DNA of 55,616 nucleotides from an uncultured Clostridia bacterium. GTDB taxonomy: Bacteria > Bacillota > Clostridia > UBA1381. Made by a program: the position numbers and the translations under genes. A model generated the notes under the pieces. It made no database searches. It was not told the DNA's origin and saw nothing but the letters and a program-made list of their open reading frames with translations. Position 1 is the first letter of the stretch. Each line of letters starts with the position of its first letter. Shown one piece after another: positions 47,858 through 55,616 of this stretch. Location: contig CAKSOE010000018.1 of NCBI GenBank assembly GCA_934476675.1, positions 1 to 55,616 of the forward strand. The letters run 5' to 3'.

Positions 47858-49186
47858 TCAAAGCGGCTTTATAATTTTGTTGTATACCCGCATATACATA
47901 AACGAGCTGAATACCACTGTTATAACCTCCGCAATGATGAACGACCACCATACAAGGTTAACGTCGCCCAAAAGCGAAAGCAGATATGCCGCCGGAAGAA
48001 GTATCACAAGCTGTCTGACGAATGATACCAACATACTTATCACGCCCTTGCCGAGAGCCTGGAACACCGACGAAAATACTATACAAACACCGGCAAAACA
48101 GAAGCTTAAGCTGATAATCCTGAGCGCCGTAATACCCATGCTCATCATTGTTTCCGACGCGTTAAACAGCTCTAAAAGCTTGTCCGGGAAAATCTGAATT
48201 ACTGCCAGTCCGATAATCATTATCGCAACAGCATAGCAAACGCTGTATTTTATGGTTTTTGTCATGCGTTCCCTGCTGTGTGCACCGTAGTTGTATGCGA
48301 TAATCGGAACCATACCGTTGTTGAGACCAAACACAGGCATGAACACAAAGCTGTTAAGCTTGAAGTAAACGCCGAACACCGCCACTGCCGTTGACGAAAA
48401 TCCGTTAAGGATTTTGTTAAAGCAAAATACCATAACCGAGCCGATTGCCTGCATAATTATGGACGGTATGCCGACTGCAAGAATTGTTCTGATAATATGT
48501 CCGTCGGGGCGGAATCCCTTTAATGTAATGTGAATTTCGCGGTTCTTTTTAATGTTAAGAATAAGCGCAAGTATTGCCGCAACAAACTGTCCTAAAACAG
48601 TTGCCACCGCCGCTCCGGCGATCCCCATTTTCGGTGCGCCGCACAGTCCGAAAATCAGTATCGGGTCAAAAATTATATTTATAATCGCACCCAAACCCTG
48701 TGTGCACATGGTGTAAACGGTTTTTCCGGTTGCCTGCAAAAGCCTTTCACAGGCTATCTGCATAAATATTCCGAGCGAAAACACCGTAACAATCGAAAGA
48801 TATTCAACTCCCAAATCCGTTATTTCGCCCTTGCCCACCTGAACCTCATAGAACGTCTGCGTTATTGTAAGACCGAGTATCATAAATATAACGCAAGCCG
48901 CAAGTTCAACAAAAATTCCGTTTATTGCCGCCCTGTTCGCGCGGTCAAACGCCTTTTCGCCCAATGAACGCGAAAGCAGTGCGTTTATGCCGACGCCTAT
49001 GCCCGTCGCCGCCGCAATCATAAGGCTCTGCATCGGGAATGCAAGCGAAACCGCCGTCAGTGCATTTTCCGAAAGCTGTGCCACAAATATACTGTCAACA
49101 ATATTATAGAGCGCCTGCACAAGCATGGATATCATAATCGGCAGCGACATAGATATTAAAAGCTTGTTTACAGGCATTGTTCCCAT
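47858..49186 (-). CDS. MATE family efflux protein
   Basis: A 442-residue, 12-helix Na+/H+-coupled multidrug exporter of the DinF/NorM-like branch. The family start GTMPVNKLLISMSLPIMISMLVQALYN, VDSIFVA, the Pro-rich helix and the internal repeat at half length are visible. The SD is weak (AAAAGAAAAC); an internal Met at residue 4 is possible. An in-frame stop closes the frame upstream. Monocistronic with a strong terminator. Substrate unknown. Confidence 0.94.
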   Translation of the reverse strand: MGTMPVNKLLISMSLPIMISMLVQALYNIVDSIFVAQLSENALTAVSLAFPMQSLMIAAATGIGVGINALLSRSLGEKAFDRANRAAINGIFVELAACVIFMILGLTITQTFYEVQVGKGEITDLGVEYLSIVTVFSLGIFMQIACERLLQATGKTVYTMCTQGLGAIINIIFDPILIFGLCGAPKMGIAGAAVATVLGQFVAAILALILNIKKNREIHITLKGFRPDGHIIRTILAVGIPSIIMQAIGSVMVFCFNKILNGFSSTAVAVFGVYFKLNSFVFMPVFGLNNGMVPIIAYNYGAHSRERMTKTIKYSVCYAVAIMIIGLAVIQIFPDKLLELFNASETMMSMGITALRIISLSFCFAGVCIVFSSVFQALGKGVISMLVSFVRQLVILLPAAYLLSLLGDVNLVWWSFIIAEVITVVFSSFMYMRVYNKIIKPL

Positions 49187-49396
49187 TTTGTTTTCTTTTA
49201 TCTGTTCCGTAAAAATCCCTCACAATCAAAAATATTCGTAACTCTTATATTCTAACATAAATAAATTTGATTTTCAAGCTTTCGGTGTGTAGATTTATAA
49301 GCAAAACTTTGCTGCGGAATTTGGCGGTTGTGTACAAGCCGATGAATAATTTTCATAAAAATCCGCATAATAACCCAAAACGGTATGGAGAGAAAA

Positions 49397-50107
49397 ATGG
49401 ATATTTTAAAAATAATTATTGTATCGGCGGTATCGCTGACGGAGCTGTTTTTGCTCACGAAGCTTATCGGAAACAGGCAGATGTCGGAATTGAATATGTT
49501 CGACTATATAAACGGAATCACGATAGGCTCGATAGCCGCAGAAATGGCAACCTCGCTTGATAAGGACATATTTGTGCCGATGACGGCAATGGCGGTGTAC
49601 GGCGCAGTAACAGTTTTGCTGTCGTATATTTCGACAAAATCAATCAGAGCAAGGCGGCTGTTTGTTGGAAAATCAATCGTGCTGTTTCGGAACGGAAAAG
49701 TCTATAAAAACAATCTCAAAGTGGCAAAGCTTGATGTAAACGAATTTATATCGCAGTGCCGCATAAGCGGATTTTTCGATTTGTCGCAGATAGACACCGC
49801 AATTCTCGAGCCGAGCGGCAAGCTGTCGGTTCTGCCGAAAGCAGACTGCCGTCCGCTGACCCCGTCCGATATGTCGGTAAAGGTGTTTGAGGAGCGGCCG
49901 CAGTTTTCGCTGATTATTGACGGAAACATAATAAAAGAAAACCTTAAAAGCGCCGGCGTTGATGAAAAATGGCTCAAATCGGAGCTTGACAGGCAAAAAA
50001 TAAACTCTGTTTCGGAGGTCACATATGCGTCCTACGACATCGTAAAAAATACCCTTAACGCATATGTTTCCGTAAAAGATGAGGGAAAAAACGATATGTT
50101 CATGTAA
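49397..50107 (+). CDS. DUF421 (YetF/YdfS-like) membrane protein
   Basis: A 236-residue protein. Three helices at the N-terminus (about 3-85), with LLTKLIGNRQMSELNMFDYI and GSIAAEMATS, precede a soluble DUF421 domain (YrbG/YetF type) with the FVGKSIVLFRNGKVYKNNL and LDVNEFISQCRISGFFDL segments. In spore formers YetF-type proteins have been linked to spore envelope or germination processes, but not proven for this one. I start at 49397 (GGAGAG 6 nt upstream). Confidence 0.9.
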   Translation: MDILKIIIVSAVSLTELFLLTKLIGNRQMSELNMFDYINGITIGSIAAEMATSLDKDIFVPMTAMAVYGAVTVLLSYISTKSIRARRLFVGKSIVLFRNGKVYKNNLKVAKLDVNEFISQCRISGFFDLSQIDTAILEPSGKLSVLPKADCRPLTPSDMSVKVFEERPQFSLIIDGNIIKENLKSAGVDEKWLKSELDRQKINSVSEVTYASYDIVKNTLNAYVSVKDEGKNDMFM

Positions 50108-50173
50108 AAAGCCGGCATCCGGCGTTATCCGCGGCGCACTTTGCCGCAGATAACGCGTCTACAGGCTTTTTTT
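50105..50173. terminator. Bidirectional terminator
   Basis: Outer AAAAAGCC / GGCTTTTTTT encloses the stem GCGTTATC-C-GCGGC with GCCGC-A-GATAACGC. A-run on the left and T-run on the right suit both the DUF421 gene and the convergent Cys-rich gene. Confidence 0.85.
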
Positions 50174-50346
50174 CAGCAGCAGCTGTTGTTATTGTTGTTG
50201 CAGCATGGATCGCACGGATCACAGCAGCAGTTGTTTCCGCCGCCGAACAGTCCGTCGCCGCTGCAGCAGATAACAAGAACCACGATAATCAAAATCCAAA
50301 TCCATGTACCGTTGCCGTCACCGCAGTTATTTCCGAATAAGCCCAT
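50173..50346 (-). CDS. Small Gly/Cys-rich membrane protein
   Basis: A 57-residue protein starting MGLFGNNCGD. One transmembrane helix (WIWILIIVVLVICC, about 14-27) lies between a Gly/Asn-rich head and a tail made of Gly, Asn, Asp and Cys (CCCDPCDPCC then an Asn run, ending CC); it holds about 12 Cys in total. AAGGAGG lies 8 nt before the ATG, a strong site. It looks like a sporulation-type or envelope microprotein of the YjcZ-like shape, but no homology is proven. The Cys pattern could bind metal or form disulfides. Confidence 0.78.
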   Translation of the reverse strand: MGLFGNNCGDGNGTWIWILIIVVLVICCSGDGLFGGGNNCCCDPCDPCCNNNNNSCC

Positions 50347-50444
50347 AAAAAAACCTCCTTGCATATTGGCGAAATACTCCCCTCTGTCCGGAAGTATTTT
50401 CATCTTATAATATGCAGGAGGAAGTTTTTTGTTACATGATAAAA

Positions 50445-50732
50445 TCAGCCGTTAATATCCGTTTCGTTAAAGATGTACACGTTATTGTCGGAGCGTGTAA
50501 CGTAGAGGAAAACCTTCGGTTTTCCCATTCTGCGTATAACGGTCGTCCAGCCGTTCCCCGCCGCCGTTACGGGCGAATAGGCGGCGTTCGGATAGTGGCT
50601 TTTTACATAGCGCGCAATTGCGTCATGCTGATTTTTAAAGCGTACCTTGTTAAATATGCCCTTTCCCGTCACTGCGCCGTATATTCCGGCAGCGGCAAGC
50701 GACGCAAGCATAACGGCATTTTTCTTTTTCAT
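50445..50732 (-). CDS. Small signal-anchored protein coupled to rsmI
   Basis: A 95-residue protein of no known family. A Lys-rich start and a hydrophobic segment (AVMLASLAAAGIYGAV, about 6-21) are followed by a basic, Tyr-containing soluble domain (RFKNQHDAIARYVKSHYPNA, WTTVIRRMGKPKVFLYVTR). Its start codon overlaps the rsmI stop by one base (TAATG), so translation is likely coupled. It is the last gene of the mreB-trmN6-rsmI unit. Confidence 0.75.
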   Translation of the reverse strand: MKKKNAVMLASLAAAGIYGAVTGKGIFNKVRFKNQHDAIARYVKSHYPNAAYSPVTAAGNGWTTVIRRMGKPKVFLYVTRSDNNVYIFNETDING

Positions 50733-51589
50733 TATAAGCGCCCCTCTTTCTGTATGTTGTGGTATTCGCTGTATACCTCTCGTTTTGAAACGTTTCTGTC
50801 CGCCGCCGCTTTTTTTACGGCGTCTTTGGAGGAAAGCCCCTCATTGATATATTTTTCGACGTGTTCCGTTACGGTCATTTCCTCCCACCATGCGGCGGAA
50901 TCATCTTCAATTTCCTTTGCACCCTCTATCACGAGCACATATTCGCCGCGCGGCGAGCTGTCGGAATACCTTTCAAGCGCACCGTCAAGCGTGGTGCGGA
51001 TTACCTCCTCATGCAGCTTGGTAAGCTCTCTTACAAGCGCAATCCTCCGCTCTCCGCCGAAAACCTCTGCCATGTCCGCAAGCGTTGTTTTAAGCTTGTG
51101 CGGAGCTTCGTAGAAAATAAGCGTGTGCGTGTCGTTTTTAACAGAGGCAAGGTGTTCCTTTCTGTGCCGCTTGTTGACCGACAAAAATCCCTCAAAGGCA
51201 AAACGGCTTGTAGGCAGCCCCGACAGAATAAGTGCGTTTATTCCGGCAACGGGACCGGGGATTGAGGTAACGGTTATGCCGTTTTCGATGCACATTCTGA
51301 CCAGATCCTCACCGGGGTCGGAGATTGCCGGAGTTCCGGCGTCCGAAACCTGCGCCACATTTTTTCCGTCTTTAAGCAGCGAAATTATATATGCGCCCTT
51401 TTCGCGCTTGTTATGCTCATGATAGCTTGTGAGCGGCTTTGATATGCCGAAGTGGTTCAAAAGCTGAACGGTTCGGCGCGTGTCCTCCGCGGCAATCAGA
51501 TCGACCGTTTCAAATATTTCAAGACATCTTGCGCTTACGTCGCCTAAATTGCCTATCGGCGTGGCGCATAGATAAAGTGTTCCTGTCAC
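50732..51589 (-). CDS. rsmI: 16S rRNA (cytidine-1402-2'-O)-methyltransferase
   Basis: Tetrapyrrole-methylase-fold SAM enzyme that modifies C1402 in the ribosomal P-site region. 285 residues. GTLYLCATPIGNLGDVSARCLE at the start, EDTRRTVQLLNHFGI, SDAGTPAISDPGEDLVR and IPGPVAGINALILSGLPTSRFAFEGFL are family signatures. It overlaps trmN6 by 4 nt and the small downstream gene by 1 nt. Confidence 0.96.
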   Translation of the reverse strand: MTGTLYLCATPIGNLGDVSARCLEIFETVDLIAAEDTRRTVQLLNHFGISKPLTSYHEHNKREKGAYIISLLKDGKNVAQVSDAGTPAISDPGEDLVRMCIENGITVTSIPGPVAGINALILSGLPTSRFAFEGFLSVNKRHRKEHLASVKNDTHTLIFYEAPHKLKTTLADMAEVFGGERRIALVRELTKLHEEVIRTTLDGALERYSDSSPRGEYVLVIEGAKEIEDDSAAWWEEMTVTEHVEKYINEGLSSKDAVKKAAADRNVSKREVYSEYHNIQKEGRL

Positions 51590-52329
51590 TTGCAGTCCTC
51601 TTTTCTGTTATAAATAGTGTTTATTTCGTCCGTATATGTACCGTCTGTGTTGTAAACATAGAGCGGCGGCAGCATTTTAAGCTCACGCCCTCCGCCCGAA
51701 AGTCCTTCGATAAGCAAAAGATTTGCCGCTTTTTTGTACGATGGGTGAATAAGACGCAGCCGTTTCGGCTCTATCTTGTATCTGCGCATTGTGCAGAGAA
51801 TATCCGCAAGGCGCGACGGACGGTGTACCATGAAAAACCTGCCCTTGGGAGCCAGCAGCTGCGAGCTTATCCGTATAACGTCGTCAAGCGTGCATTTAAT
51901 CTCATGCCGCGAAACGGAAAGATTCCCCGAGCTGTTTGTAATTCCCTTGCCGCATTCCATGTACGGCGGATTGCAGGTAATCTTGTCAAAGCTTGCCTTG
52001 CCGTATATTTCACAGGCGTTTTTTAAATCGCCCTCCGTTATGTGTACGCGCTCCGTAAGGCTGTTGAGAATAACGCTCCTTTTTGCCATTTCGCATATGT
52101 CCGGCTGAATTTCCAGTCCGCATATGCGGGGAGTGCGTGTTTTGGCGCTCAAAAGAATCGGTACGATGCCTGTTCCGGTGCATAGATCAAGCGTGCTTTT
52201 CGAGGGTGCGTCCTTTGCAAAATCGGAGAGCAGAACTGCGTCCGTTCCGAATTTAAAACAGTCCTTTTTCTGTATGATTTGCAGATTGTTAATCTGCAAA
52301 TCGTCTATACATTCGTTTTCAAATATCAT
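51586..52329 (-). CDS. tRNA1(Val) (adenine-37-N6)-methyltransferase-like (TrmN6/YabB family)
   Basis: A 247-residue SAM-dependent N6-adenine methyltransferase. CFKFGTDAVLLSDFA, the SAM motif LDLCTGTGIVPILLS (about 47-61), the catalytic NPPY (in ITCNPPYMECGKG) and LLLIEGLSGGG support it. True tRNA target is inferred from the family. A perfect 12-bp inverted repeat (52276-52302) lies inside the first codons, encoding LQINNLQI. It sits 4 bp after mreB and overlaps rsmI. Confidence 0.9.
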   Translation of the reverse strand: MIFENECIDDLQINNLQIIQKKDCFKFGTDAVLLSDFAKDAPSKSTLDLCTGTGIVPILLSAKTRTPRICGLEIQPDICEMAKRSVILNSLTERVHITEGDLKNACEIYGKASFDKITCNPPYMECGKGITNSSGNLSVSRHEIKCTLDDVIRISSQLLAPKGRFFMVHRPSRLADILCTMRRYKIEPKRLRLIHPSYKKAANLLLIEGLSGGGRELKMLPPLYVYNTDGTYTDEINTIYNRKEDCK

Positions 52330-52333
52330 AATA

Positions 52334-53359
52334 TTATTCCCGTATATATGCTTTTTTGTGGTAAATGTGCGTCGGGTCGGTCACTGTGTCGATGCTGTCA
52401 AGTGCGATTCCTGCGCCGAGAGCAACGCAGTCTACGGGTCTTTCGGCAACATGGCATTTCACGCCCGCCGCCTCCGAAATTTTTCTGTCAAGTCCGTACA
52501 GCAGCGAACCGCCGCCGGTCATAATTATGCCGTCGTCGATGATGTCGCCGTGAATTTCTGGCGGTGCGGCGTCTAAAACCTCGCCCACACGCTCGCAGAT
52601 ATTGAATACATATTCGCCGAATGCGGAGCAGATGCTGTTTGACGAAACAATCACGCTCTGCGGAAGTCCGGTGGACATACCCAAGCCCTTTGCCTCGCAT
52701 ATAACCTCACGTTCGCGCGGAATAACTCCGCCGACCTCAAGCTTTATTCTTTCCGCAGTCTGCGGCCCTATAATAAGCCCCGATTCCTTTTTCATATATC
52801 TTACGATTGCCTCGTTAAACTCATCTCCGGCAATTTTCAGCGAACGGCTCACGACAGTGCCGCCCAGCGACATAATCGCAATGTCGGTAGTGCCGCCGCC
52901 GATGTCAACCACCATTGTACCGCGCGGCTTTGAAATATCCGCGCCTGCGCCGAGAGCCGCCGCAACAGGCTCTTCGATTATATAAACGTCTTTTGCGCCC
53001 GCCTCGCGTGCGGCTTCTATCACGGCGCGCTGTTCAACGTCCGTAACGCCGCCCGGCACGCACATCATAATACGCGGCCGTCCCGAAAGTCCGGAAAGAA
53101 TTTTTGAAAGAAAATGCTTAATCATCGCCTCCGCAAGCGTAAAGCTTGAAATAACGCCGTCCGTCAGAGGGCGCACCGCTTTAATGTTCGGCGGGGTTTT
53201 GCCGAGCATTTTGAGTGCGTCAAAACCAACGCCGCAAACCTCGTTTGTGTCGGTGTTAACCGCAATTACGGTAGGCTCTCTAAGAACTATCCCCTTATTT
53301 TTTATATAAACCTGCATTGTTGCCGTGCCAAGGTCTATGCTTATATCATGACTGAACAT
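52334..53359 (-). CDS. Rod shape-determining actin homologue (MreB/Mbl family)
   Basis: Actin-like ATPase polymer that guides lateral wall synthesis. 341 residues. ISIDLGTATMQVYIKNKGIV (phosphate 1 loop), VVDIGGGTTDIAIMSLGG (phosphate 2), the conserved EEPVAAALGAG and TGGGSLL (adenosine) motifs. No mreC or mreD is next to it, as for the Mbl/MreBH paralogues of Bacillus, so which paralogue it is stays open. It heads mreB-trmN6-rsmI with a clear promoter. An SD GGAGG lies about 7 nt before the ATG. Confidence 0.95.
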   Translation of the reverse strand: MFSHDISIDLGTATMQVYIKNKGIVLREPTVIAVNTDTNEVCGVGFDALKMLGKTPPNIKAVRPLTDGVISSFTLAEAMIKHFLSKILSGLSGRPRIMMCVPGGVTDVEQRAVIEAAREAGAKDVYIIEEPVAAALGAGADISKPRGTMVVDIGGGTTDIAIMSLGGTVVSRSLKIAGDEFNEAIVRYMKKESGLIIGPQTAERIKLEVGGVIPREREVICEAKGLGMSTGLPQSVIVSSNSICSAFGEYVFNICERVGEVLDAAPPEIHGDIIDDGIIMTGGGSLLYGLDRKISEAAGVKCHVAERPVDCVALGAGIALDSIDTVTDPTHIYHKKAYIRE

Positions 53360-53406
53360 ACGTATCCTCCGTGCCGCGCAGGCAGCTTAGTTGTTTTCTA
53401 TTCTAT

Positions 53407-53435
53407 ATTATACATTAATATTTCCTTTAACTCAA
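53407..53435 (-). promoter_or_regulatory. Sigma-A promoter of the mreB-trmN6-rsmI unit
   Basis: On the minus strand TTGAGT (53430-53435), 17 bp, TATAAT (53407-53412). The leader contains a small GCC-TGCGC-GGC hairpin directly before ACGGAGG. Confidence 0.7.
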
Positions 53436-53471
53436 TATTTTTTGCGATATTTGTGAAAAATTTTTTTTATA

Positions 53472-53500
53472 TTGACATATTGGGATAAAAAATATAAAAT
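53472..53500 (+). promoter_or_regulatory. Probable sigma-A promoter of the isochorismatase-like gene
   Basis: TTGACA (53472-53477), 17 bp, TAAAAT (53495-53500). Confidence 0.6.
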
Positions 53501-53534
53501 ATAAAAAAAGAAATTGAAAGGAATGATTGTAAAA

Positions 53535-54035
53535 ATGAAAAAGACACTTATAGTCGTGGATATGCAGAACGATTTTATAGATATGGCGCTGGGAACGGCG
53601 GAGGCAAAGGCGATTGTGCCGAGGGTTAAGGCAAAAATTGAGGAATACGCAAAAAACGGTGACGAAATAATTTTCACACGTGACACTCACGGCGAAAATT
53701 ATCTTGAAACGCCGGAGGGGAAAAAACTCCCCGTACCGCATTGCATAAAAGGCACAAAAGGCTGGGAAATTGCGGACGGACTTTATGCTGAGGGAAGTAC
53801 GGTTATCGACAAGCCGAATTTCGGTTATAAGAGCTGGGACAAATTTGAATTTGAAAGCGTTGAAATTATCGGACTTTGTACGGATATATGCGTTGTCAGC
53901 AATGCGATTATAATAAAAACCATGTTCCCCGACGCAGAAGTAAAGGTATGTGCGGACTGCTGTGCGGGCGTAACGGTGCAGACACATTCGGCGGCTTTGG
54001 AAACGATGAAAATGTGCCAAATTGACATCATATGA
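53535..54035 (+). CDS. Isochorismatase/nicotinamidase-like cysteine hydrolase
   Basis: A 166-residue cytoplasmic alpha/beta hydrolase. Catalytic Asp in IVVDMQNDFID, the Lys of the triad likely in the STVIDKPNFGYK segment, and the Cys in GLCTDICVVSNAI. The length and KLPVPHCIKGTKGWEI (a HC-KGT-like metal region) recall nicotinamidase-like members, but the substrate is not certain. AAAGGA lies about 13 nt before the chosen ATG at 53535; ATG 53523 is nearer but too close. It is monocistronic. Confidence 0.88.
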   Translation: MKKTLIVVDMQNDFIDMALGTAEAKAIVPRVKAKIEEYAKNGDEIIFTRDTHGENYLETPEGKKLPVPHCIKGTKGWEIADGLYAEGSTVIDKPNFGYKSWDKFEFESVEIIGLCTDICVVSNAIIIKTMFPDAEVKVCADCCAGVTVQTHSAALETMKMCQIDII

Positions 54036-54054
54036 CACGAAAAAGAAAAATCGG

Positions 54055-54083
54055 TTGACATATAAGGGAATCTGTTATATAAT
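54055..54083 (+). promoter_or_regulatory. Sigma-A promoter of the MBOAT gene
   Basis: TTGACA (54055-54060), 17 bp, TATAAT (54078-54083): perfect consensus. Confidence 0.88.
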
Positions 54084-54129
54084 ATATAAGATGTTTGTAA
54101 AATCGGAATAGCAGTATAGGGGGGATTCT

Positions 54130-55518
54130 TTGGTTTTTTCAAGCCTGGTATTTTTGTATGTGTTTCTGCCTTTGGTTTTCATTGCATACAACCTGTCAAA
54201 AAATATAGACTATAAAAATGTAATACTTGTAATATCATCGCTTGTGTTTTATGCGTGGGGTGAACCGTCATACATAATAATGCTTCTTGTAAGCCTGGCG
54301 ATTAACTATATATTCGGACGGATAATCGACAAAACCTACGGAACAGCCGCAGGGCGCGTGTCGGTGATTCTGGCGGTAGCAATAAATCTCGGACTTCTGG
54401 GTGTGTTTAAATATGCGGGATTTTTCGTGAATAATATAAATGCGCTTTTAAAGCTTAATATACCCGACCCGAAAATAGCGCTGCCGCTCGGAATTTCGTT
54501 TTACACGTTTCAGACGATGTCGTATATAATAGACGTCTACCGCGGAAAAACTCATGTGCAGAAATCGGTCATAAAATTCACGGCATACGTCACGATGTTT
54601 CCACAGCTTGTCGCAGGGCCTATCGTGCGCTATACCGATATTGAAAAGGAATTAAGGTCAAGAACGGTAACGGCACAGGATTTTGCGGACGGAATAAAGC
54701 GGTTCGTTTCGGGATTGTGCAAAAAAGTCGTAATTGCAAACTATGCCGGAAATGCCGCATCGCTGCTGCTTGATTCGACGCGGCTTTCGGTTGCGTCAGC
54801 GTGGCTGGGAATACTGATGTATGCGTTTCAGATTTATTTTGATTTTTCGAGTTATTCGGATATGGCAATCGGTCTGGGACGAATGTTCGGCTTTCATTTC
54901 ATGGAAAACTTCCGTTATCCGTACATATCTCGCAGTATAACGGATTTTTGGCGCAGATGGCATATCTCGCTGAGTACGTTTTTCAGAGATTATGTGTATA
55001 TTCCCCTGGGCGGCAATCGGTATAAAGAGGTCAGAAACCTTTTTGTTGTGTGGTTTTTGACGGGTATGTGGCACGGCGCAAGCTGGAACTTCATCTTTTG
55101 GGGACTTTTCTACGGTATTATGCTGCTTATTGAGCGCAAATCTTTCAAAAAATTTCTGCAAAAGCTGCCGATACCGCTGTGCTATATTTATACGATGTTT
55201 GTGGTGCTTATCGGCTGGGCGCTGTTCTACTATACGGATACCGCTTCGCTTGTGCAGTGGTTTAAGAATGCGTTCGGAATAGGCAATTCGCTCTATGACC
55301 TCGTAACGGTTACAACTCTTGATGCAAATTTGTGGCTTATCGTGCTGTGCGTTGTTGCGTCAACGCCGCTGCCGAGAATGTTTTTTAACGGAATTTGCAG
55401 GAGACTCAGGTTTATAGCGATCGTTGCGGAGCCTATTGCGGTTATTGCCGGAATGGTACTGTGTTTTATCCTGCTTGTGGGACAAACATACAACCCATTC
55501 CTATATTTCAGATTTTAA
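54130..55518 (+). CDS. MBOAT family O-acyltransferase (AlgI/DltB-like)
   Basis: A 462-residue polytopic membrane acyltransferase that O-acetylates extracellular polysaccharide or wall polymer. It starts at TTG (a GGGGGG SD just upstream) with MVFSSLVFLYVFLPLVF, the standard MBOAT start. LPLGISFYTFQTMSYIIDVYRG, QLVAGPIVRY, FSSYSDMAIGLGRMFGF, FWRRWHISLSTFFRDYVYIPLGG and the catalytic His in LTGMWHGASWNFIFWG are all present. No AlgJ/AlgX-type partner is visible before the window ends. Repeat B4 follows. Confidence 0.95.
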   Translation: MVFSSLVFLYVFLPLVFIAYNLSKNIDYKNVILVISSLVFYAWGEPSYIIMLLVSLAINYIFGRIIDKTYGTAAGRVSVILAVAINLGLLGVFKYAGFFVNNINALLKLNIPDPKIALPLGISFYTFQTMSYIIDVYRGKTHVQKSVIKFTAYVTMFPQLVAGPIVRYTDIEKELRSRTVTAQDFADGIKRFVSGLCKKVVIANYAGNAASLLLDSTRLSVASAWLGILMYAFQIYFDFSSYSDMAIGLGRMFGFHFMENFRYPYISRSITDFWRRWHISLSTFFRDYVYIPLGGNRYKEVRNLFVVWFLTGMWHGASWNFIFWGLFYGIMLLIERKSFKKFLQKLPIPLCYIYTMFVVLIGWALFYYTDTASLVQWFKNAFGIGNSLYDLVTVTTLDANLWLIVLCVVASTPLPRMFFNGICRRLRFIAIVAEPIAVIAGMVLCFILLVGQTYNPFLYFRF

Positions 55519-55520
55519 CT

Positions 55521-55616
55521 AACATGGAAAATACGCGGTGCATCTCACCTCCTTTCAAGGCTCGGAGTATATACATACGCCGTCGCCTTTCAAGAAGGCA
55601 ATCTGCTTGCGTCTTT
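55521..55616 (-). repeat. Structured repeat B4 (capped hairpin, cut by window end)
   Basis: On the minus strand it reads like B1: inner arms TTGCCTTCTTGAAAGG and CCTTGAAAGGAGGTGA, apex 55561-55584 with core GGCGTATGTATATACTCC. The outer arms are incomplete because the window ends. B1 and B4 share most bases, so they are recent relatives. Confidence 0.78.

Overview
This window reads as chromosomal DNA of a low-GC, spore-forming Clostridia (Firmicutes) bacterium, probably a gut-type lineage. Direct support comes from a GerA-type germinant receptor operon, a YlmC/YmxH-type sporulation protein, a ParAB/parS system with the Bacillus-type parS sequence, IreB, TepA/YlzJ, and a Firmicutes-order str operon (rplGB-rpsL-rpsG-fusA-tuf). 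Most clear promoters are sigma-A type (TTGACA-like, 17 bp, TATAAT-like). I see no rRNA, tRNA, CRISPR array, prophage or transposase gene. The window is core genome with unusually ornate intergenic DNA.

Layout. 1-7.5 kb: two secreted proteins, argS, an FAD oxidoreductase, a membrane-anchored M15/VanY peptidase, nif3 and trmK. 7.5-8.2 kb: gene-free stretch with a cluster of DnaA-box-like 9-mers followed by a structured repeat. 8.2-12.2 kb: serS, a coiled-coil membrane protein, a DUF4446 protein, parB and parA. 12.3-16.7 kb: gerAA-gerAB-gerAC and a small membrane protein, with one parS before gerAA and another at the gerAA/gerAB junction. 16.8-21.6 kb: IreB, an M16 peptidase, an ABC exporter and a CE7 esterase. 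21.7-27 kb: str operon. 27-38 kb: amidohydrolase, YkuD transpeptidase, DnaD-like protein, galE, typA, tepA-ylzJ, an unknown membrane protein, nfo and an amidase. 38-42.7 kb: one compact leftward operon nrdR-PHP-mnmE-rsuA-type-thyA-folA. 42.8-47.8 kb: ylmC, DUF1294, an ion transporter, a cytidylate-kinase-like protein, an RluA-type synthase and a diacylglycerol glucosyltransferase-like protein. 47.8-55.6 kb: MATE pump, DUF421 protein, Cys-rich peptide, mreB-trmN6-rsmI operon, isochorismatase-like hydrolase and an MBOAT acyltransferase.

The most unusual content is between genes. At least seven intergenic elements are long imperfect hairpins. Six of them carry nearly the same roughly 24-nt apex (core GGCGTATGTATATACTCC and variants). 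Arm sequences differ between copies but stay complementary. One subfamily (A, about 180-215 bp) can be folded as a closing stem, a capped hairpin, a GTAG linker and a third stem, with paired changes in each. A second subfamily (B, about 100 bp) is a single long hairpin with the same cap. Two other hairpin families (a tandem pair between rpsG and fusA, and one before folA) have different sequences but also end in a GTAC-loop-GTAC cap. Most lie at 3' ends or in convergent gaps. This pattern fits a mobile or regulatory structured nucleic acid and I know no name for it.

Other regulatory architecture worth attention: a predicted multi-helix leader between rpsL and rpsG, two genes (tepA and an amidase) whose Shine-Dalgarno sequence lies inside the upstream intrinsic terminator, and a parS that abuts the parA promoter. 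All folds and alignments were done by eye.
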